NCBI RefSeq assembly: GCF_014644435.1 | Contig: NZ_BMKR01000029.1 | Span: forward strand, 26,409-90,408 | Source of the DNA: Paenibacillus albidus | Lineage (GTDB): Bacteria > Bacillota > Bacilli > Paenibacillales > Paenibacillaceae | Reading direction: 5' to 3' | Length of the DNA: 64,000 nucleotides | Shown here: positions 16,051-24,154 of the stretch, in pieces | Layout of the letters: every line of letters starts with the position of its first letter | Numbering within the stretch: the first letter of the stretch is position 1 | Program-made: the position numbers and the translations under genes | Notes under the pieces: model-generated | What the model was told of the DNA's origin: nothing | The model's input: the letters and a program-made list of their open reading frames with translations, nothing else | Database searches by the model: none

Positions 16051-17241
16051 ATGAAAAAACCAATTAAAGATCAAAAAATGGTAATATTCATACTTCTGAG
16101 TAACGTTTTCACAGCATTTCTTGGCATTGGTTTAATTGTTCCGGTTATGCCATCTTTTAAAGATGTCATGGAATTATCTGGTAGCACCATGGGCTATCTA
16201 GTTGCAGTTTATGCCGTTTCCCAGTTAATTATTTCGCCTTTTGCTGGTAGATGGGTTGATCGTTTTGGAAGAAAAAAAATGATTATTCTCGGGTTACTTG
16301 TCTTCAGTTTATCAGAGTTGATTTTTGGTTTAGGAACTCATGTTTCAATACTTTATTTATCGAGGATATTGGGCGGAATAAGCGCTGCTTTTATTATGCC
16401 TGCTGTAACAGCGTACGTGGCTGATATTACTACTAAAGAGGATAGGCCAAAGGCGATGGGATATGTCTCAGCTGCTATTAGCACCGGCTTTATTATCGGG
16501 CCTGGGATTGGAGGGTTTATTGCCGACTATGGAATTCGGATGCCGTTTTTCTTCGCTGCTATTATATCATTCTTAGCCGCTATTTCCTCCTCACTTATAT
16601 TGAAAGAGTCATTATCGCATGAAGAGCGAGAACAACTTTCATCTAATACAACTAACTTCTTTAAAGACTTAAAAAAATCAATTCAACCAATCTATTTAAT
16701 TGCGTTTATTATGGTTTTTGTACTTGCTTTTGGATTATCTGCCTATGAAACGGTATTCAGCTTGTTTTCAGATGAAAAATTTGGCTTCACACCCAAGGAT
16801 ATCGCAAGCATTGTTACCATTAGTTCAATTGTAGCTGTAATCATTCAAATTTTATTGTTCGGGAAATTAATAGATAAATTAGGGGAGAAAAGGATGATTC
16901 AGCTTTGCTTAATCATCGCTTCGGTTTTAGCTTTTGTATCTACAGTTATTACTGGCTTTATAGCAGTTTTAATTGTAACTTGTTTTATTTTTTTGGCGTT
17001 TGATTTGTTACGCCCCGCCCTAACTACTTTTTTATCTAAAACTGCTGGTAATCAGCAGGGTTTCGTGGCAGGCATGAACTCCACTTACACTAGCTTAGGG
17101 AATTTTTTTGGTCCAGCATTGGGTGGTATTCTGTTTGATTTTAACATTCATTATCCTTATCTTTTTGCAGGAATAGTTTTGATAATTGGCTTAGGTCTTA
17201 CAATATTATGGAAAGAAAAATCAAACGAAGTCTCACTCTAA
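16051..17241 (+). CDS. MFS multidrug efflux transporter (Bmr/NorA type)
   Basis: 396 residues, twelve membrane segments. Motif A between TM2 and TM3 reads GRWVDRFGRKKMIILG; motif C in TM5 is AISTGFIIGPGIGGFIADYG, the antiporter signature. LLSNVFTAFLGIGLIVPVMP in TM1 is typical of the 12-TM DHA1 drug:H+ antiporters such as NorA and Bmr. AAGGAG precedes the ATG. Base composition is markedly AT-rich compared with the 28-54 kb genes, consistent with a different origin. Drug range not predictable. Confidence 0.9.
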   Translation: MKKPIKDQKMVIFILLSNVFTAFLGIGLIVPVMPSFKDVMELSGSTMGYLVAVYAVSQLIISPFAGRWVDRFGRKKMIILGLLVFSLSELIFGLGTHVSILYLSRILGGISAAFIMPAVTAYVADITTKEDRPKAMGYVSAAISTGFIIGPGIGGFIADYGIRMPFFFAAIISFLAAISSSLILKESLSHEEREQLSSNTTNFFKDLKKSIQPIYLIAFIMVFVLAFGLSAYETVFSLFSDEKFGFTPKDIASIVTISSIVAVIIQILLFGKLIDKLGEKRMIQLCLIIASVLAFVSTVITGFIAVLIVTCFIFLAFDLLRPALTTFLSKTAGNQQGFVAGMNSTYTSLGNFFGPALGGILFDFNIHYPYLFAGIVLIIGLGLTILWKEKSNEVSL

Positions 17242-17331
17242 AATTACTTTTTTTAAAAGTTATCACAAAACTAATTCATTATAAAGTAAACTAAGGGCAG
17301 ACAAGTAGGCAGACGGCAGCATTTTAAGTAT

Positions 17332-17412
17332 TGTTGGGCAAGAATATGGTCCCATTAAAGTCGCTATTATAGCGGCTTCTTTGTTTTACCACTACAAGTT
17401 CTTTGGCTGCCG
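17332..17412. repeat. dispersed Tn7-end-like repeat, copy at 17.3 kb
   Basis: TGTTGGGCAAGAATATGG, TCCCATTAAAGTCGCT, hairpin GTCGCTA-TTA-TAGCGGC, TTCTTTGTTTT and CTACAAGTTCTTTGG in the usual order. The copy is degenerate at its right-hand site. It is immediately followed by a truncated stalk-domain gene fragment. Confidence 0.65.
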
Positions 17413-17554
17413 ATGGAAATCCTGCTTAATCAACGCTGTCATCAGAAATGGTGCGATCTACATGCCGCTGCGCGCCATTGTCGAAACGTTCGATCTAGAA
17501 GCGAATTGGGACCGCATGAACAAGAATGTAAATGTCAGATTGAAACAAAAGTAA
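17413..17554 (+). pseudogene. copper-amine-oxidase-like stalk domain, C-terminal fragment
   Basis: VIRNGAIYMPLRAIVETFDL and EANWD followed by VNVRLKQK and a stop match the end of the repeated 'copper amine oxidase N-terminal' stalk domain common on Paenibacillus surface proteins. The upstream part is cut at the dispersed repeat. The remainder of the 17242-17693 stretch (17555-17693) shows no gene. Confidence 0.55.
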
Positions 17555-17693
17555 GCGCCAAATAGCCGACCTTTAAGGTATTAGTGAAACCTTCTTCCAA
17601 GATGGGCCACTATACAATCCAACGTATGCTTTCTTCAGGCACAACAGGCTTGGTTTCATCTGAACGGGCAGGATAGAGCAATAGCGACAGGAC

Positions 17694-18284
17694 CTATCCC
17701 AGTAGTTCTTTGGCTCCGTTCATCATTAAGGGCATAGTCTGTTTAACGAATGATTCCGCACTTAATGGATGCCCCTCGTTGTTCCAGACGTAAGCAGCAC
17801 CATACATCCCCCAACTTAACATGATAGAAGCTGTATTTATTAAGAAGTGCGCGTTTGGACTCGATAGCATCTTGTCTTTGTCTATAAAGGAAAGAAGTAT
17901 CGTTTGAATTTTTTCCTTTATTTGAATTTCGAATACAGATCCAAGCGATGTATACCTTCTTTTACACATAGTGCTTAGACCCTTGTGAAAATCGCACACA
18001 CCCAGAAAAATACTCTGAATTGTTTCTTCATTTAATTCTTCGTGACCATTTATTCTACGATTTATGATTGTCATAAATGATTCCATTAGTTTGGCCTCAA
18101 GAATTTCGAATTTATCTACAAAGTGCGCATAAAAAGTCGCTCTGTTAACAGTAGCCCGCTCTGCAATATCCCTAACGGCTATCGATTCAAAGTCTTTTTC
18201 TTGAATTAATGAAGCAAAAGCGTCTTGAAGGAGTCGCCGTGTACGTATCACACGAGGATCAGCTTCATTCTTTTTAATTGTCAT
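17694..18284 (-). CDS. TetR/AcrR-family regulator
   Basis: 196 residues from the ATG at 18284, which is preceded by AGGGGAG; longer starts lack a ribosome site. The helix-turn-helix is IAVRDIAERATVNRATFYAHF, the canonical TetR pattern, and the effector domain resembles the group with TetR_C (QacR/YfiR-like) architecture. Divergent from a nitroreductase gene. Palindromic sequences between them (18392-18429) are probable operators. Ligand unknown. Confidence 0.88.
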   Translation of the reverse strand: MTIKKNEADPRVIRTRRLLQDAFASLIQEKDFESIAVRDIAERATVNRATFYAHFVDKFEILEAKLMESFMTIINRRINGHEELNEETIQSIFLGVCDFHKGLSTMCKRRYTSLGSVFEIQIKEKIQTILLSFIDKDKMLSSPNAHFLINTASIMLSWGMYGAAYVWNNEGHPLSAESFVKQTMPLMMNGAKELLG

Positions 18285-18391
18285 CGTTAAGATCTCCCCT
18301 AATAAAACGACATTATAGAAATGATGTTGTCTATCCAACGGTTTATGGTTATTGATGATTGCGTACCATTCGGTTGGTATTATAACATATA

Positions 18392-18429
18392 AATACAACA
18401 AGTGTTGTTCAAACTACTAATGTTGTATT
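18392..18429. promoter_or_regulatory. operator-like inverted repeats between TetR and nitroreductase
   Basis: AATACAACA (18392-18400) and TGTTGTATT (18421-18429) are a perfect 9-bp inverted pair. Within it ACAACA-AG-TGTTGT (18395-18408) is a second palindrome. Position between the divergent genes suggests a TetR binding site. Confidence 0.5.
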
Positions 18430-18474
18430 GAAACAAAAAGCAGAATGCTGCTTTTCCAAAAGGAGGAGAGAACC

Positions 18475-19137
18475 ATGCCGGTTTCACAGCCATCACTAAC
18501 GATGGAGCACCAACTTTTTTTTGATGTTATTGGAGAACGCCGGTCGGTTCGTAGCTATGATCCCGAGATCAAGATTTCGCGGGAGGAATTGACCGACATA
18601 TTGCGGCAAGCCACGCTGGCTCCTTCAGCCGCTAACCTGCAGCCGTGGCGTTTTCTCGTTATCGACTCGCCGGAGCTGAAGCAGAAGCTGCATCCGATCG
18701 CATTCAATCAACAGCAAGTGGTCGAGGCTTCGGCTGTCATTGCGGTACTCGGAGATTTGGAGTGTTATACATTGGCCGAGAAAATTTACGGAATGGCTGT
18801 CGAAGCGGGTTACATGCCTGAAGAAACGGCTAAATCGTTCGTGGAACGCTATACCGGAATGTATTCGAGTATGCCGCCCGAGGCCATCCACGAAAAAGTT
18901 TATACCGACGGCGGGCTAGTATCGATGCAACTCATGCTTGTCGCCCGAGCTAAAGGCTACGACACGGTATCGATGGGCGGCTACGACAAACAAAAGATCA
19001 TGGAAGCTTTCCGCATATCAGAACGCTACGTTCCGATTATGCTGATCGCCATCGGCAAGGCGGCGAAGCCCGGTCATCCGACGGTGAGGCTGGCAGTCGA
19101 TGATGTGGCTTTCTTTAACGAAATGCCTAAGGAATAA
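18475..19137 (+). CDS. nitroreductase-family FMN oxidoreductase
   Basis: 220 residues from the ATG at 18475 behind GGAGGAG. The nitroreductase fold signature is clear: ERRSVRSYDPEIKISREEL at the N-terminal FMN phosphate site, ATLAPSAANLQPWRFLVI, and the C-terminal GYDTVSMGGYDKQKI and VPIMLIAIGKA segments. It reduces nitro, quinone or flavin-type electron acceptors with NAD(P)H. Probably repressed by the divergent TetR protein, an arrangement typical of electrophile-responsive detoxification. Terminator follows. Confidence 0.88.
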   Translation: MPVSQPSLTMEHQLFFDVIGERRSVRSYDPEIKISREELTDILRQATLAPSAANLQPWRFLVIDSPELKQKLHPIAFNQQQVVEASAVIAVLGDLECYTLAEKIYGMAVEAGYMPEETAKSFVERYTGMYSSMPPEAIHEKVYTDGGLVSMQLMLVARAKGYDTVSMGGYDKQKIMEAFRISERYVPIMLIAIGKAAKPGHPTVRLAVDDVAFFNEMPKE

Positions 19138-19143
19138 AAAAAT

Positions 19144-19193
19144 GTAAAAGACCTTGGCGCCCGCATAAACAACGGCGAGCTAAGGTCTTTTAC
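19144..19193. terminator. terminator after the nitroreductase
   Basis: GTAAAAGACCTT (19144-19155) and AAGGTCTTTTAC (19182-19193), a 12-bp perfect stem with flanking A/T runs, able to work on both strands. Confidence 0.8.
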
Positions 19194-19315
19194 AGGTTCT
19201 ACGCATCAGATATTAGCAGGATGGTGCTAGATTCGATTTGGCGACAATAACTTGAAATGTGTCTTTTTTGTTCTGTCTACTTAACAGGTTTATGACCACA
19301 AATCGGCCATATCGC

Positions 19316-19470
19316 CGATAACGTTAGCCACAGCTTTATTATTGGCTTTGAATGCTTCCATTGAGGCTGCATGGGCAGGCTAGCACGGCAAAGACTTTGC
19401 TGTCGTAACCAGAGAAGTAGGAGCACTCGCGGAGCAAGCAGCTGATTCAGCGAAGAAGTCACTACACTAA
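19316..19470 (+). pseudogene. methyl-accepting chemotaxis protein tip fragment
   Basis: Reads LLLALNASIEAAWAG, a stop, then HGKDFAVVTREVGALAEQAA and DSAKKS. This is the highly conserved hairpin tip of chemoreceptors (NLLALNASIEAARAGE-HGKGFAVVA pattern). It has an in-frame stop and no flanking coiled coil. A decayed scrap. Confidence 0.7.
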
Positions 19471-19509
19471 TCGGCAGCATTAATGAAGGAATCCTGCATG
19501 CGGAGCAAT

Positions 19510-19590
19510 TGTCGAGGGACAAGAACATGGTCCCATTGAAGTCGCTATTTTAGCGGTTTTTTTATTTTATCGGTACAAGTTCTTGTCCCG
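19510..19590. repeat. dispersed Tn7-end-like repeat, best-preserved copy
   Basis: TTGTCGAGGGACAAGAACAT, GGTCCCATTGAAGTCGCT, hairpin CGCTA-TTT-TAGCG with seven T, ATTTTATC, then GGTACAAGTTCTTGTCCC. The outer sites are inverted copies of each other (GGGACAAGAAC / GTTCTTGTCCC). It separates two gene scraps, the chemoreceptor tip and the fragment at 19587. Confidence 0.75.
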
Positions 19591-19700
19591 AGCCAGTTAA
19601 TGAGAGCCGGCTTGAATATGGGTCAAATACATCAATTGATTGCTAATGTCACATCAGAGATGCCTATGGTTTATGCACGAATGATTCAAAAAAATGGATA
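19587..19700 (+). pseudogene. unassigned C-terminal gene scrap
   Basis: The open frame emerging from the repeat reads SQLMRAGLNMGQIHQLIANV then TSEMPMVYARMIQKNG and a stop. It looks like the natural end of an alpha-helical protein cut by the repeat. Family not recognised. Confidence 0.3.
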
Positions 19701-19726
19701 ATTACAAACACTCGGTGTAAGGGAAG

Positions 19727-19870
19727 TGTCAGAAGACAAGAACATAGTCCCATTAGAACCCGCGCCCGGCATGGGTTTTCTGTTTTAAGGGACCAAGTTC
19801 TTGTCCTTTTCATGGGACAAGAACTTGGTCCCATTGCCGAAAATGAACAAGATCATGGTACTATTGTCGA
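19727..19870. repeat. dispersed Tn7-end-like repeat with three extra sites
   Basis: TGTCAGAAGACAAGAACATA and GTCCCATTAGAACCCGCG, hairpin AACCC...GGGTT with TTCTGTTTT, GGACCAAGTTCTTGTCC, then GGGACAAGAACTTGGTCCC (19815-19832) and a weaker GAACAAGATCATGGTAC. The hairpin sequence differs from the other copies but holds the same position. Confidence 0.7.
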
Positions 19871-20265
19871 TTTGATAATCATCTAAATATACTGTCAATG
19901 TTATGTTCTAATTCAAACGTCGGACCGCCGGTCGCACCTACGGCCGACCCTCACTCGCCGAGTTCCCAGCCAGCAGCAGCATCAGCGTTGGGACTAAACC
20001 CAATAGCAACAGGTAGGAGTGCTGAGCAGGACATTCCTTTAATAGTAGTGAAGTGTCCAGCACAGAGGAGGGTGAATGTTGAGGAACGCTGGGAACAGGA
20101 CGGGGGCTATGGTCGCAAGGGGACAGTCGAAGGGCATGGTCAACACTGTCATCGGTGGCGCGTCTTCCGCCAGACTAACTGGGCACCGCAGGCTACACAT
20201 GTGGAGTGCTGTTCACTGTTAGTACGGAAGGATAATTAAATCGGAGATGTATTGGCGGAAATAGC
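19871..20265. other. GC-richer stretch with no recognisable gene
   Basis: A frame of 113 codons is open on the plus strand, but it is rich in Pro/Ala/Ser without any family pattern, has no ribosome binding site, and the other frames look equally plausible. I see no gene. Confidence 0.3.
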
Positions 20266-20292
20266 AAAGAGGGGCGGCGAACCCCTCTTTTG
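20266..20292 (+). terminator. intrinsic terminator before the second TetR
   Basis: AAAGAGGGG / CCCCTCTTT, 9-bp stem with a 7-base loop and a short T tail. Its upstream gene is not identifiable. Confidence 0.5.
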
Positions 20293-20381
20293 GGTTGATA
20301 GTCAAGCACTGATTTTGAGGTTGAGCCAGAAAAATGAGGAGAAATCATTGAGGAAACTCGGTCCATTGATAAAGCAGACAA

Positions 20382-20410
20382 TTGACTTTAATCGAACAGT
20401 CGATTATTAT
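20382..20410 (+). promoter_or_regulatory. autoregulated promoter with operator in the spacer
   Basis: TTGACT (20382-20387), 17-base spacer, TATTAT (20405-20410). The palindrome TAATCGA-ACAG-TCGATTA (20389-20406) fills the spacer, the classic position for a repressor. The -10 box ends only 6 bases before the ATG at 20417, so the predicted transcription start falls on or next to the start codon. Confidence 0.6.
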
Positions 20411-20416
20411 AGAGCA

Positions 20417-20989
20417 ATGAGACATAAAGATGAAAATAAGAGTGAAAGCATTTTTAATGCAGCGATCCAGTTGATAACTGAACATGGTTTATCGGAAACT
20501 TCAATGTCCAAGATCGCTAAAAAAGCCGGAGTATCTGCTTCAACGATTTACGTTTACTTTGAAAATAAGGAGGATATGCTGAATAAATTATATTTAAGTA
20601 TCAAAAAGAAGATGAGTTTAGCAGTGTTTTATAATTACGATGATTCTATCTCGTACCAATCAGCTTTCGAACATGCACTGAGACAATATATAAACTTTGT
20701 TTTGACCCATAAAGATGAATTTTTATTTATTGAGCAATTCTCAAACTCACCTCTCCTTCATAAGTTATCTCAAAAAGAAGGAATTGAATTGTTTGAGCCG
20801 ATTTTTAGCCTATTTGAGAAAGGCAAGAGTCAAAATATTTTCAAAAAAGTGGATACGAACCTGCTCCATATGTTCATGGTTTACCCGGCCATGGCATATG
20901 CAAAAGAATATTTTAGTGGACAAACAGATTCAAAACAGGAAAACTTTAACGAGATCATTCAAATGAGCTGGGATGCTGTAAAAGCTTGA
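20417..20989 (+). CDS. TetR/AcrR-family regulator (local autorepressor)
   Basis: 190 residues. HTH MSKIAKKAGVSASTIYVYFE followed by NKEDMLNKLYLSIKKKM, then a helical effector domain with EFLFIEQFSNSPLLHKLSQK typical of small TetR regulators of oxidoreductase operons. MRHKDENKSESIFNAAIQLI is a normal N-terminus, so I start at 20417 although no Shine-Dalgarno is present. Palindromes of the same AAWCGAWCRKTCGWTT pattern occur at its promoter and at 21107, 21624 and 24165, and a relaxed one at 21061, so it probably controls the DUF3737/PatB/flavodoxin genes downstream. Confidence 0.87.
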   Translation: MRHKDENKSESIFNAAIQLITEHGLSETSMSKIAKKAGVSASTIYVYFENKEDMLNKLYLSIKKKMSLAVFYNYDDSISYQSAFEHALRQYINFVLTHKDEFLFIEQFSNSPLLHKLSQKEGIELFEPIFSLFEKGKSQNIFKKVDTNLLHMFMVYPAMAYAKEYFSGQTDSKQENFNEIIQMSWDAVKA

Positions 20990-21060
20990 TTTTGAGACTT
21001 GGAGAGGGTGCAATATTCCATATAGTTGGATAAATAAAACCCCTCTATCCCTATTCATAA

Positions 21061-21122
21061 ACAAACGTTTGTCTCCAGAGAGGAGATATTATTTATCCAT
21101 TGTAATAAACGAACATTCGTTT
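21061..21122. promoter_or_regulatory. two TetR-type operators
   Basis: ACAAACGTTTGT (21061-21072) and AAACGAA-CA-TTCGTTT (21107-21122). The second is a perfect 7-2-7 palindrome of the same 16-bp pattern as the TetR promoter site. They precede the decayed lipoprotein/oxidoreductase remnant. Confidence 0.55.
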
Positions 21123-21135
21123 TATAAGGCTATCT

Positions 21136-21562
21136 ATGCTAAGTTGTTGTATTTACTTGTTGATCATGGTTTTCTCATTGGTCGCCTGCGGAGAGGGTCC
21201 AGGATACAGACGTAGAGACAGTCTATATAGGTTTGCCGAATCACCTGCATTATTCCTATGCCAAAGAAGCCTTGCAAAGCGGCAAGCATGTCATTTGCGA
21301 AAAGCCGTTCACTTCCAATAAACATGAATTTATGGAGCTGAAAGAATTGGCCCGGCAGAATAAGCTCGTTTTGCTGGAAGCCATTACGAACCAATATCTG
21401 AATAATGTTGTGGCGATGAAGGAGTATTTACCTAAGCTCGGTGCTATCAAGATAGTCGAATGCAATTATTCATTTAGACTTTCAGAGGAAGAGCAATATT
21501 CAAAAAGAGTGATTAAGAAGCAACTTCCTCTGATTTTAAGTGTCTTGATATTAATCGAATAA
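21136..21562 (+). pseudogene. lipoprotein signal fused to a Gfo/Idh/MocA dehydrogenase fragment
   Basis: The first frame gives a lipoprotein signal, LLIMVFSLVACGEG, very like that of the broken flavodoxin at 23719. It then shifts into VQDTDVETVYIGLPNHLHYS, YAKEALQSGKHVICEKPF, and on to RQNKLVLLEAITNQYLNNVV, the NAD-binding domain of a Gfo/Idh/MocA sugar dehydrogenase (EKP motif present). The Rossmann start and the C-terminal domain are missing. It looks like two gene remnants joined by deletion behind a TetR-type operator. Confidence 0.65.
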
Positions 21563-21623
21563 CCGTTTATTATTGGACGGGAAGTACTGAAGAATTGTGA
21601 GATTGCTTACTTTTAAATTTAAT

Positions 21624-21639
21624 AAACGAACGTTCGATT
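21624..21639. promoter_or_regulatory. TetR-type operator before DUF3737
   Basis: AAACGAA-CG-TTCGATT, same 16-bp pattern with one mismatch, 26 bases upstream of the DUF3737 start codon. Confidence 0.55.
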
Positions 21640-21665
21640 ATATTTAAATGAAAAGAGGATTATAC

Positions 21666-22535
21666 ATGATGAATTTGATTGAAAAAGGAATATTTGAAGG
21701 TGAGCGCCCCTTATATAAGATTGCTAACATGCAAATCCAGTATAGTGAATTTTTAGCAGGGGAATCTGCCGTCAAGGAGAGTCGAAATTTAAAAGTGTCA
21801 GATTGCAGTTTTGCTGGTAAATATCCTTTTTGGCATAACAAAGATATAGACATTCAAGATTGTTATTTTTCAGCTGGTAGTCGTGCCGCGATTTGGTACA
21901 CAAACCATGTTCGCATGATTAATTGTAAAGTTGAAACACCTAAGATGTTTAGAGATGCTCAAAATATCACCATTCACAAGACCATCATGGATACAAATGA
22001 AACCTTGTGGGACTGTGAGAATGTTAAGATCTCGGATTCTGATTTTAAAGGAAATTATCTACTTTTGCATGGCTCCAATATTGAACTTGATCATTTCAAA
22101 TTAGACGGGGACTACTCCTTTCAGCATGTTAAAAAAGGTATCGTACGTAACTGTGTTATCACATCGAAAGATGCCTTTTGGAATACAGAGGATATTACGG
22201 TCTATGATTCAGTTTTAGAGGGGGAATATCTAGGATGGTACTCAAAAAATTTAAGACTGGTCAACTGTAAAATTATTGGAACACAGCCCTTGTGTTATGC
22301 CAAAAACCTCATCCTTGAGAATTGCGAAATGATTGATACTGATTTGTCTTTCGAGTATTCGACCGTGCACGCCACCATTTTGAATACAGTCGCTAGTGTT
22401 AAAAATCCGATCAGTGGGGTCATCAGAGCGGAAGGTATTAAAGAGCTCATTTTGGACGATCCTGAACTGAATTTTTCCAATACACAATTTATTACCAAAG
22501 GCACCATTGAAGAAGCTGAGGGGGTCATAGATTGA
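21666..22535 (+). CDS. DUF3737 right-handed beta-helix protein
   Basis: 289 residues made of short repeated strands (NLKVSDCSFAGKYPFWHNKD, NITIHKTIMDTNETLWDCEN, LRLVNCKIIGTQPLCYAKNL), each rung of about 20 residues, the pattern of the DUF3737 family of pentapeptide-like or parallel beta-helix cytosolic proteins. No signal peptide. Start at 21666 follows AAGAGGA. Its stop codon overlaps the TTG start of the PatB-like gene (TTGA), a gene pair found together in many Firmicutes. Function unknown; the operator suggests stress-inducible expression. Confidence 0.85.
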   Translation: MMNLIEKGIFEGERPLYKIANMQIQYSEFLAGESAVKESRNLKVSDCSFAGKYPFWHNKDIDIQDCYFSAGSRAAIWYTNHVRMINCKVETPKMFRDAQNITIHKTIMDTNETLWDCENVKISDSDFKGNYLLLHGSNIELDHFKLDGDYSFQHVKKGIVRNCVITSKDAFWNTEDITVYDSVLEGEYLGWYSKNLRLVNCKIIGTQPLCYAKNLILENCEMIDTDLSFEYSTVHATILNTVASVKNPISGVIRAEGIKELILDDPELNFSNTQFITKGTIEEAEGVID

Positions 22536-23722
22536 GATATAATTTTGACCTGATCATTAACAGAAGAAATACCAATAGTGTGAAATGGGACTCTTCTCAA
22601 GAAGATATCTTGCCAATGTGGGTAGCTGATATGGATTTTCGAACAGCTGATCCGATTATTCAAGCACTTGAGAAGAGAGTACAGCATGGGATTTTCGGAT
22701 ATGCCAGTATCCCGGATGCCTATTATGAAGCAGAGGTAAGCTGGTGGGCCAAAAGGCATCATTTCAAAATAAAAAAAGAATGGATTGAAATCAGCACGGG
22801 TGTTATACCATCTCTTTCGGCTGTAGTTCAGGCTTTTACAGAACCTGGAGACAAAGTGTTAATTCAATCTCCTGTCTACAATTACTTTAATAGCTCCATT
22901 ACGAATAATCGATGCGAGATCGTACGAAATGAACTGAAGTACAATGGTGAATCTTATGAAATTGATTTTGAAGATTTTGAACAAAAAGCTTCAGATGAAA
23001 AAGTGAAGGTATTCATTTTTTGTAATCCTCACAACCCTGTTGGAAGAGTGTGGAGCAGAAATGAGCTGCAACGCTTAGGAGAGATATGCTTAAAATATAA
23101 TGTCCTTGTTGTGGTTGATGAAATTCATAGGGATTTGATATATAGGGGGAGCAAACATATTCCTTTTGCATCGGTGAGTGAATTGTGTTTAATGAATTCC
23201 ATCACATGCACAGCTCCTAGTAAAACCTTTAATCTTGCCGGGCTCAAAACATCAAATATCATCGTTGCAAATGAGGAATACAGAAAAAAGGTAAACCGTT
23301 CACTCAATATCAATGAAGCGATTGAACCTAATGCCTTTGGAATTGAAGCCCTGATTGCCGCCTACAACGAAGGAGAAGAGTGGCTGGATCAATTATTGGA
23401 TTATCTTCAAGGGAACCGGGATTACTTAATTTCCTTCATTAACGAGCGGATTCCCGAACTGAAGGTCGTGATCCCTGAAGCTACTTATCTCGTTTGGATG
23501 GATTGCAGCAGTCTGGGGATAGGTTCTAAAGAGCTTTGTAATAAGATATTTGAAGATGGTCGCTTAAGAATCAATGATGGTTCTGCCTATGGCGAAACAG
23601 GAGAAGGATTTATTCGAATGAATATTGCTTGCCCTAGAGCATTTTTGGTAGAAGGAATGGAGCGGTTAGAAGGTGTTGTGAAATCAACATATCTAAAAAC
23701 TGAAATGGAGGAGATACGTTGA
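22532..23722 (+). CDS. MalY/PatB-family PLP-dependent C-S lyase or aminotransferase
   Basis: 396 residues of fold-type I aminotransferase: MWVADMDFRTADPIIQAL at the N-terminus, FCNPHNPVGRVWSRNEL, VVVDEIHRDLIYRG with the PLP-binding Asp, and SKTFNLAGLKTSN with the Schiff-base lysine. C-terminal GEGFIRMNIACPRA binds substrate carboxylate. PatB-type enzymes cleave cystathionine and other cysteine S-conjugates. Start is a TTG in a TTGA overlap with DUF3737. Its own stop overlaps the TTG of the broken flavodoxin gene, so three genes form one operon. Confidence 0.88.
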   Translation: MRYNFDLIINRRNTNSVKWDSSQEDILPMWVADMDFRTADPIIQALEKRVQHGIFGYASIPDAYYEAEVSWWAKRHHFKIKKEWIEISTGVIPSLSAVVQAFTEPGDKVLIQSPVYNYFNSSITNNRCEIVRNELKYNGESYEIDFEDFEQKASDEKVKVFIFCNPHNPVGRVWSRNELQRLGEICLKYNVLVVVDEIHRDLIYRGSKHIPFASVSELCLMNSITCTAPSKTFNLAGLKTSNIIVANEEYRKKVNRSLNINEAIEPNAFGIEALIAAYNEGEEWLDQLLDYLQGNRDYLISFINERIPELKVVIPEATYLVWMDCSSLGIGSKELCNKIFEDGRLRINDGSAYGETGEGFIRMNIACPRAFLVEGMERLEGVVKSTYLKTEMEEIR

Positions 23723-24126
23723 AAAAAAGTATTTACACCCATATTCTCTATGCTGATGTTTTTCTCTCTGGTCGCTTGTGGAGGCGGTAATGGTAAAACT
23801 CTCATAGCGTATTTCTCCCGTGTGGGAACCTCTTCCTTCAGCGAAGACGTAGATGCTGTCGCTTCTGCGAGCTTGAGAACTGGAGATGAGGGGTTACTCG
23901 GAAATACGGAAGTGTCGTTGACATGGTGCAGGGTGTCGTCGACAGCGATGTGTTCCAGATCGTAACAGTGGAACCTTACCCTTGTGATTATGAGGAAACG
24001 ACAGACTTAGCGCTGGAGGAGCAGAAGGCGGACTATCTGGATGGCCTTGTCGTTCAGGGAGTGCGTGCGGAAGATGCCCAAGATGATGTGGACAAATGGT
24101 TGAAACAAATCGGGATTGTGGATTGA
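23719..24126 (+). pseudogene. flavodoxin-type lipoprotein, frameshifted and internally deleted
   Basis: Starts TTG in a TTGA overlap behind GGAGGAG. A one-base slip in a run of A residues separates LKKS from FTPIFSMLMFFSLVACGGG, a lipoprotein signal. GKTLIAYFSRVG is the FMN phosphate loop. The frame shifts again near 23920 to MVQGVVDSDVFQIVTVEPYP, and after EETTDLALEEQKA jumps directly to the C-terminal DYLDGLVVQGVRAEDAQDDV and WLKQIGIVD. The middle FMN-binding strands, about 60-70 residues, are deleted. Such membrane-tethered flavodoxins are often linked with DUF4405 cytochrome-like proteins, as here. Confidence 0.75.
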
Positions 24127-24154
24127 AGATATTAATAAAAGGGGGGGGGATTCG

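Noticed and set aside
17694..19137. tRNA, rRNA or riboswitch in the window
   Set aside because: No tRNA-like cloverleaf, rRNA segment or recognisable riboswitch core was seen while reading the intergenic regions on both strands; this was visual only.
9961..19870. Repeated ACAAGAAC sites considered as a CRISPR array
   Set aside because: The units are dispersed over kilobases, occur in both orientations and lack uniform spacers or cas genes.
19898..20239. 113-codon ORF as a real gene
   Set aside because: Low-complexity Pro/Ala/Ser-rich start, no ribosome site, other frames equally open and no family pattern.
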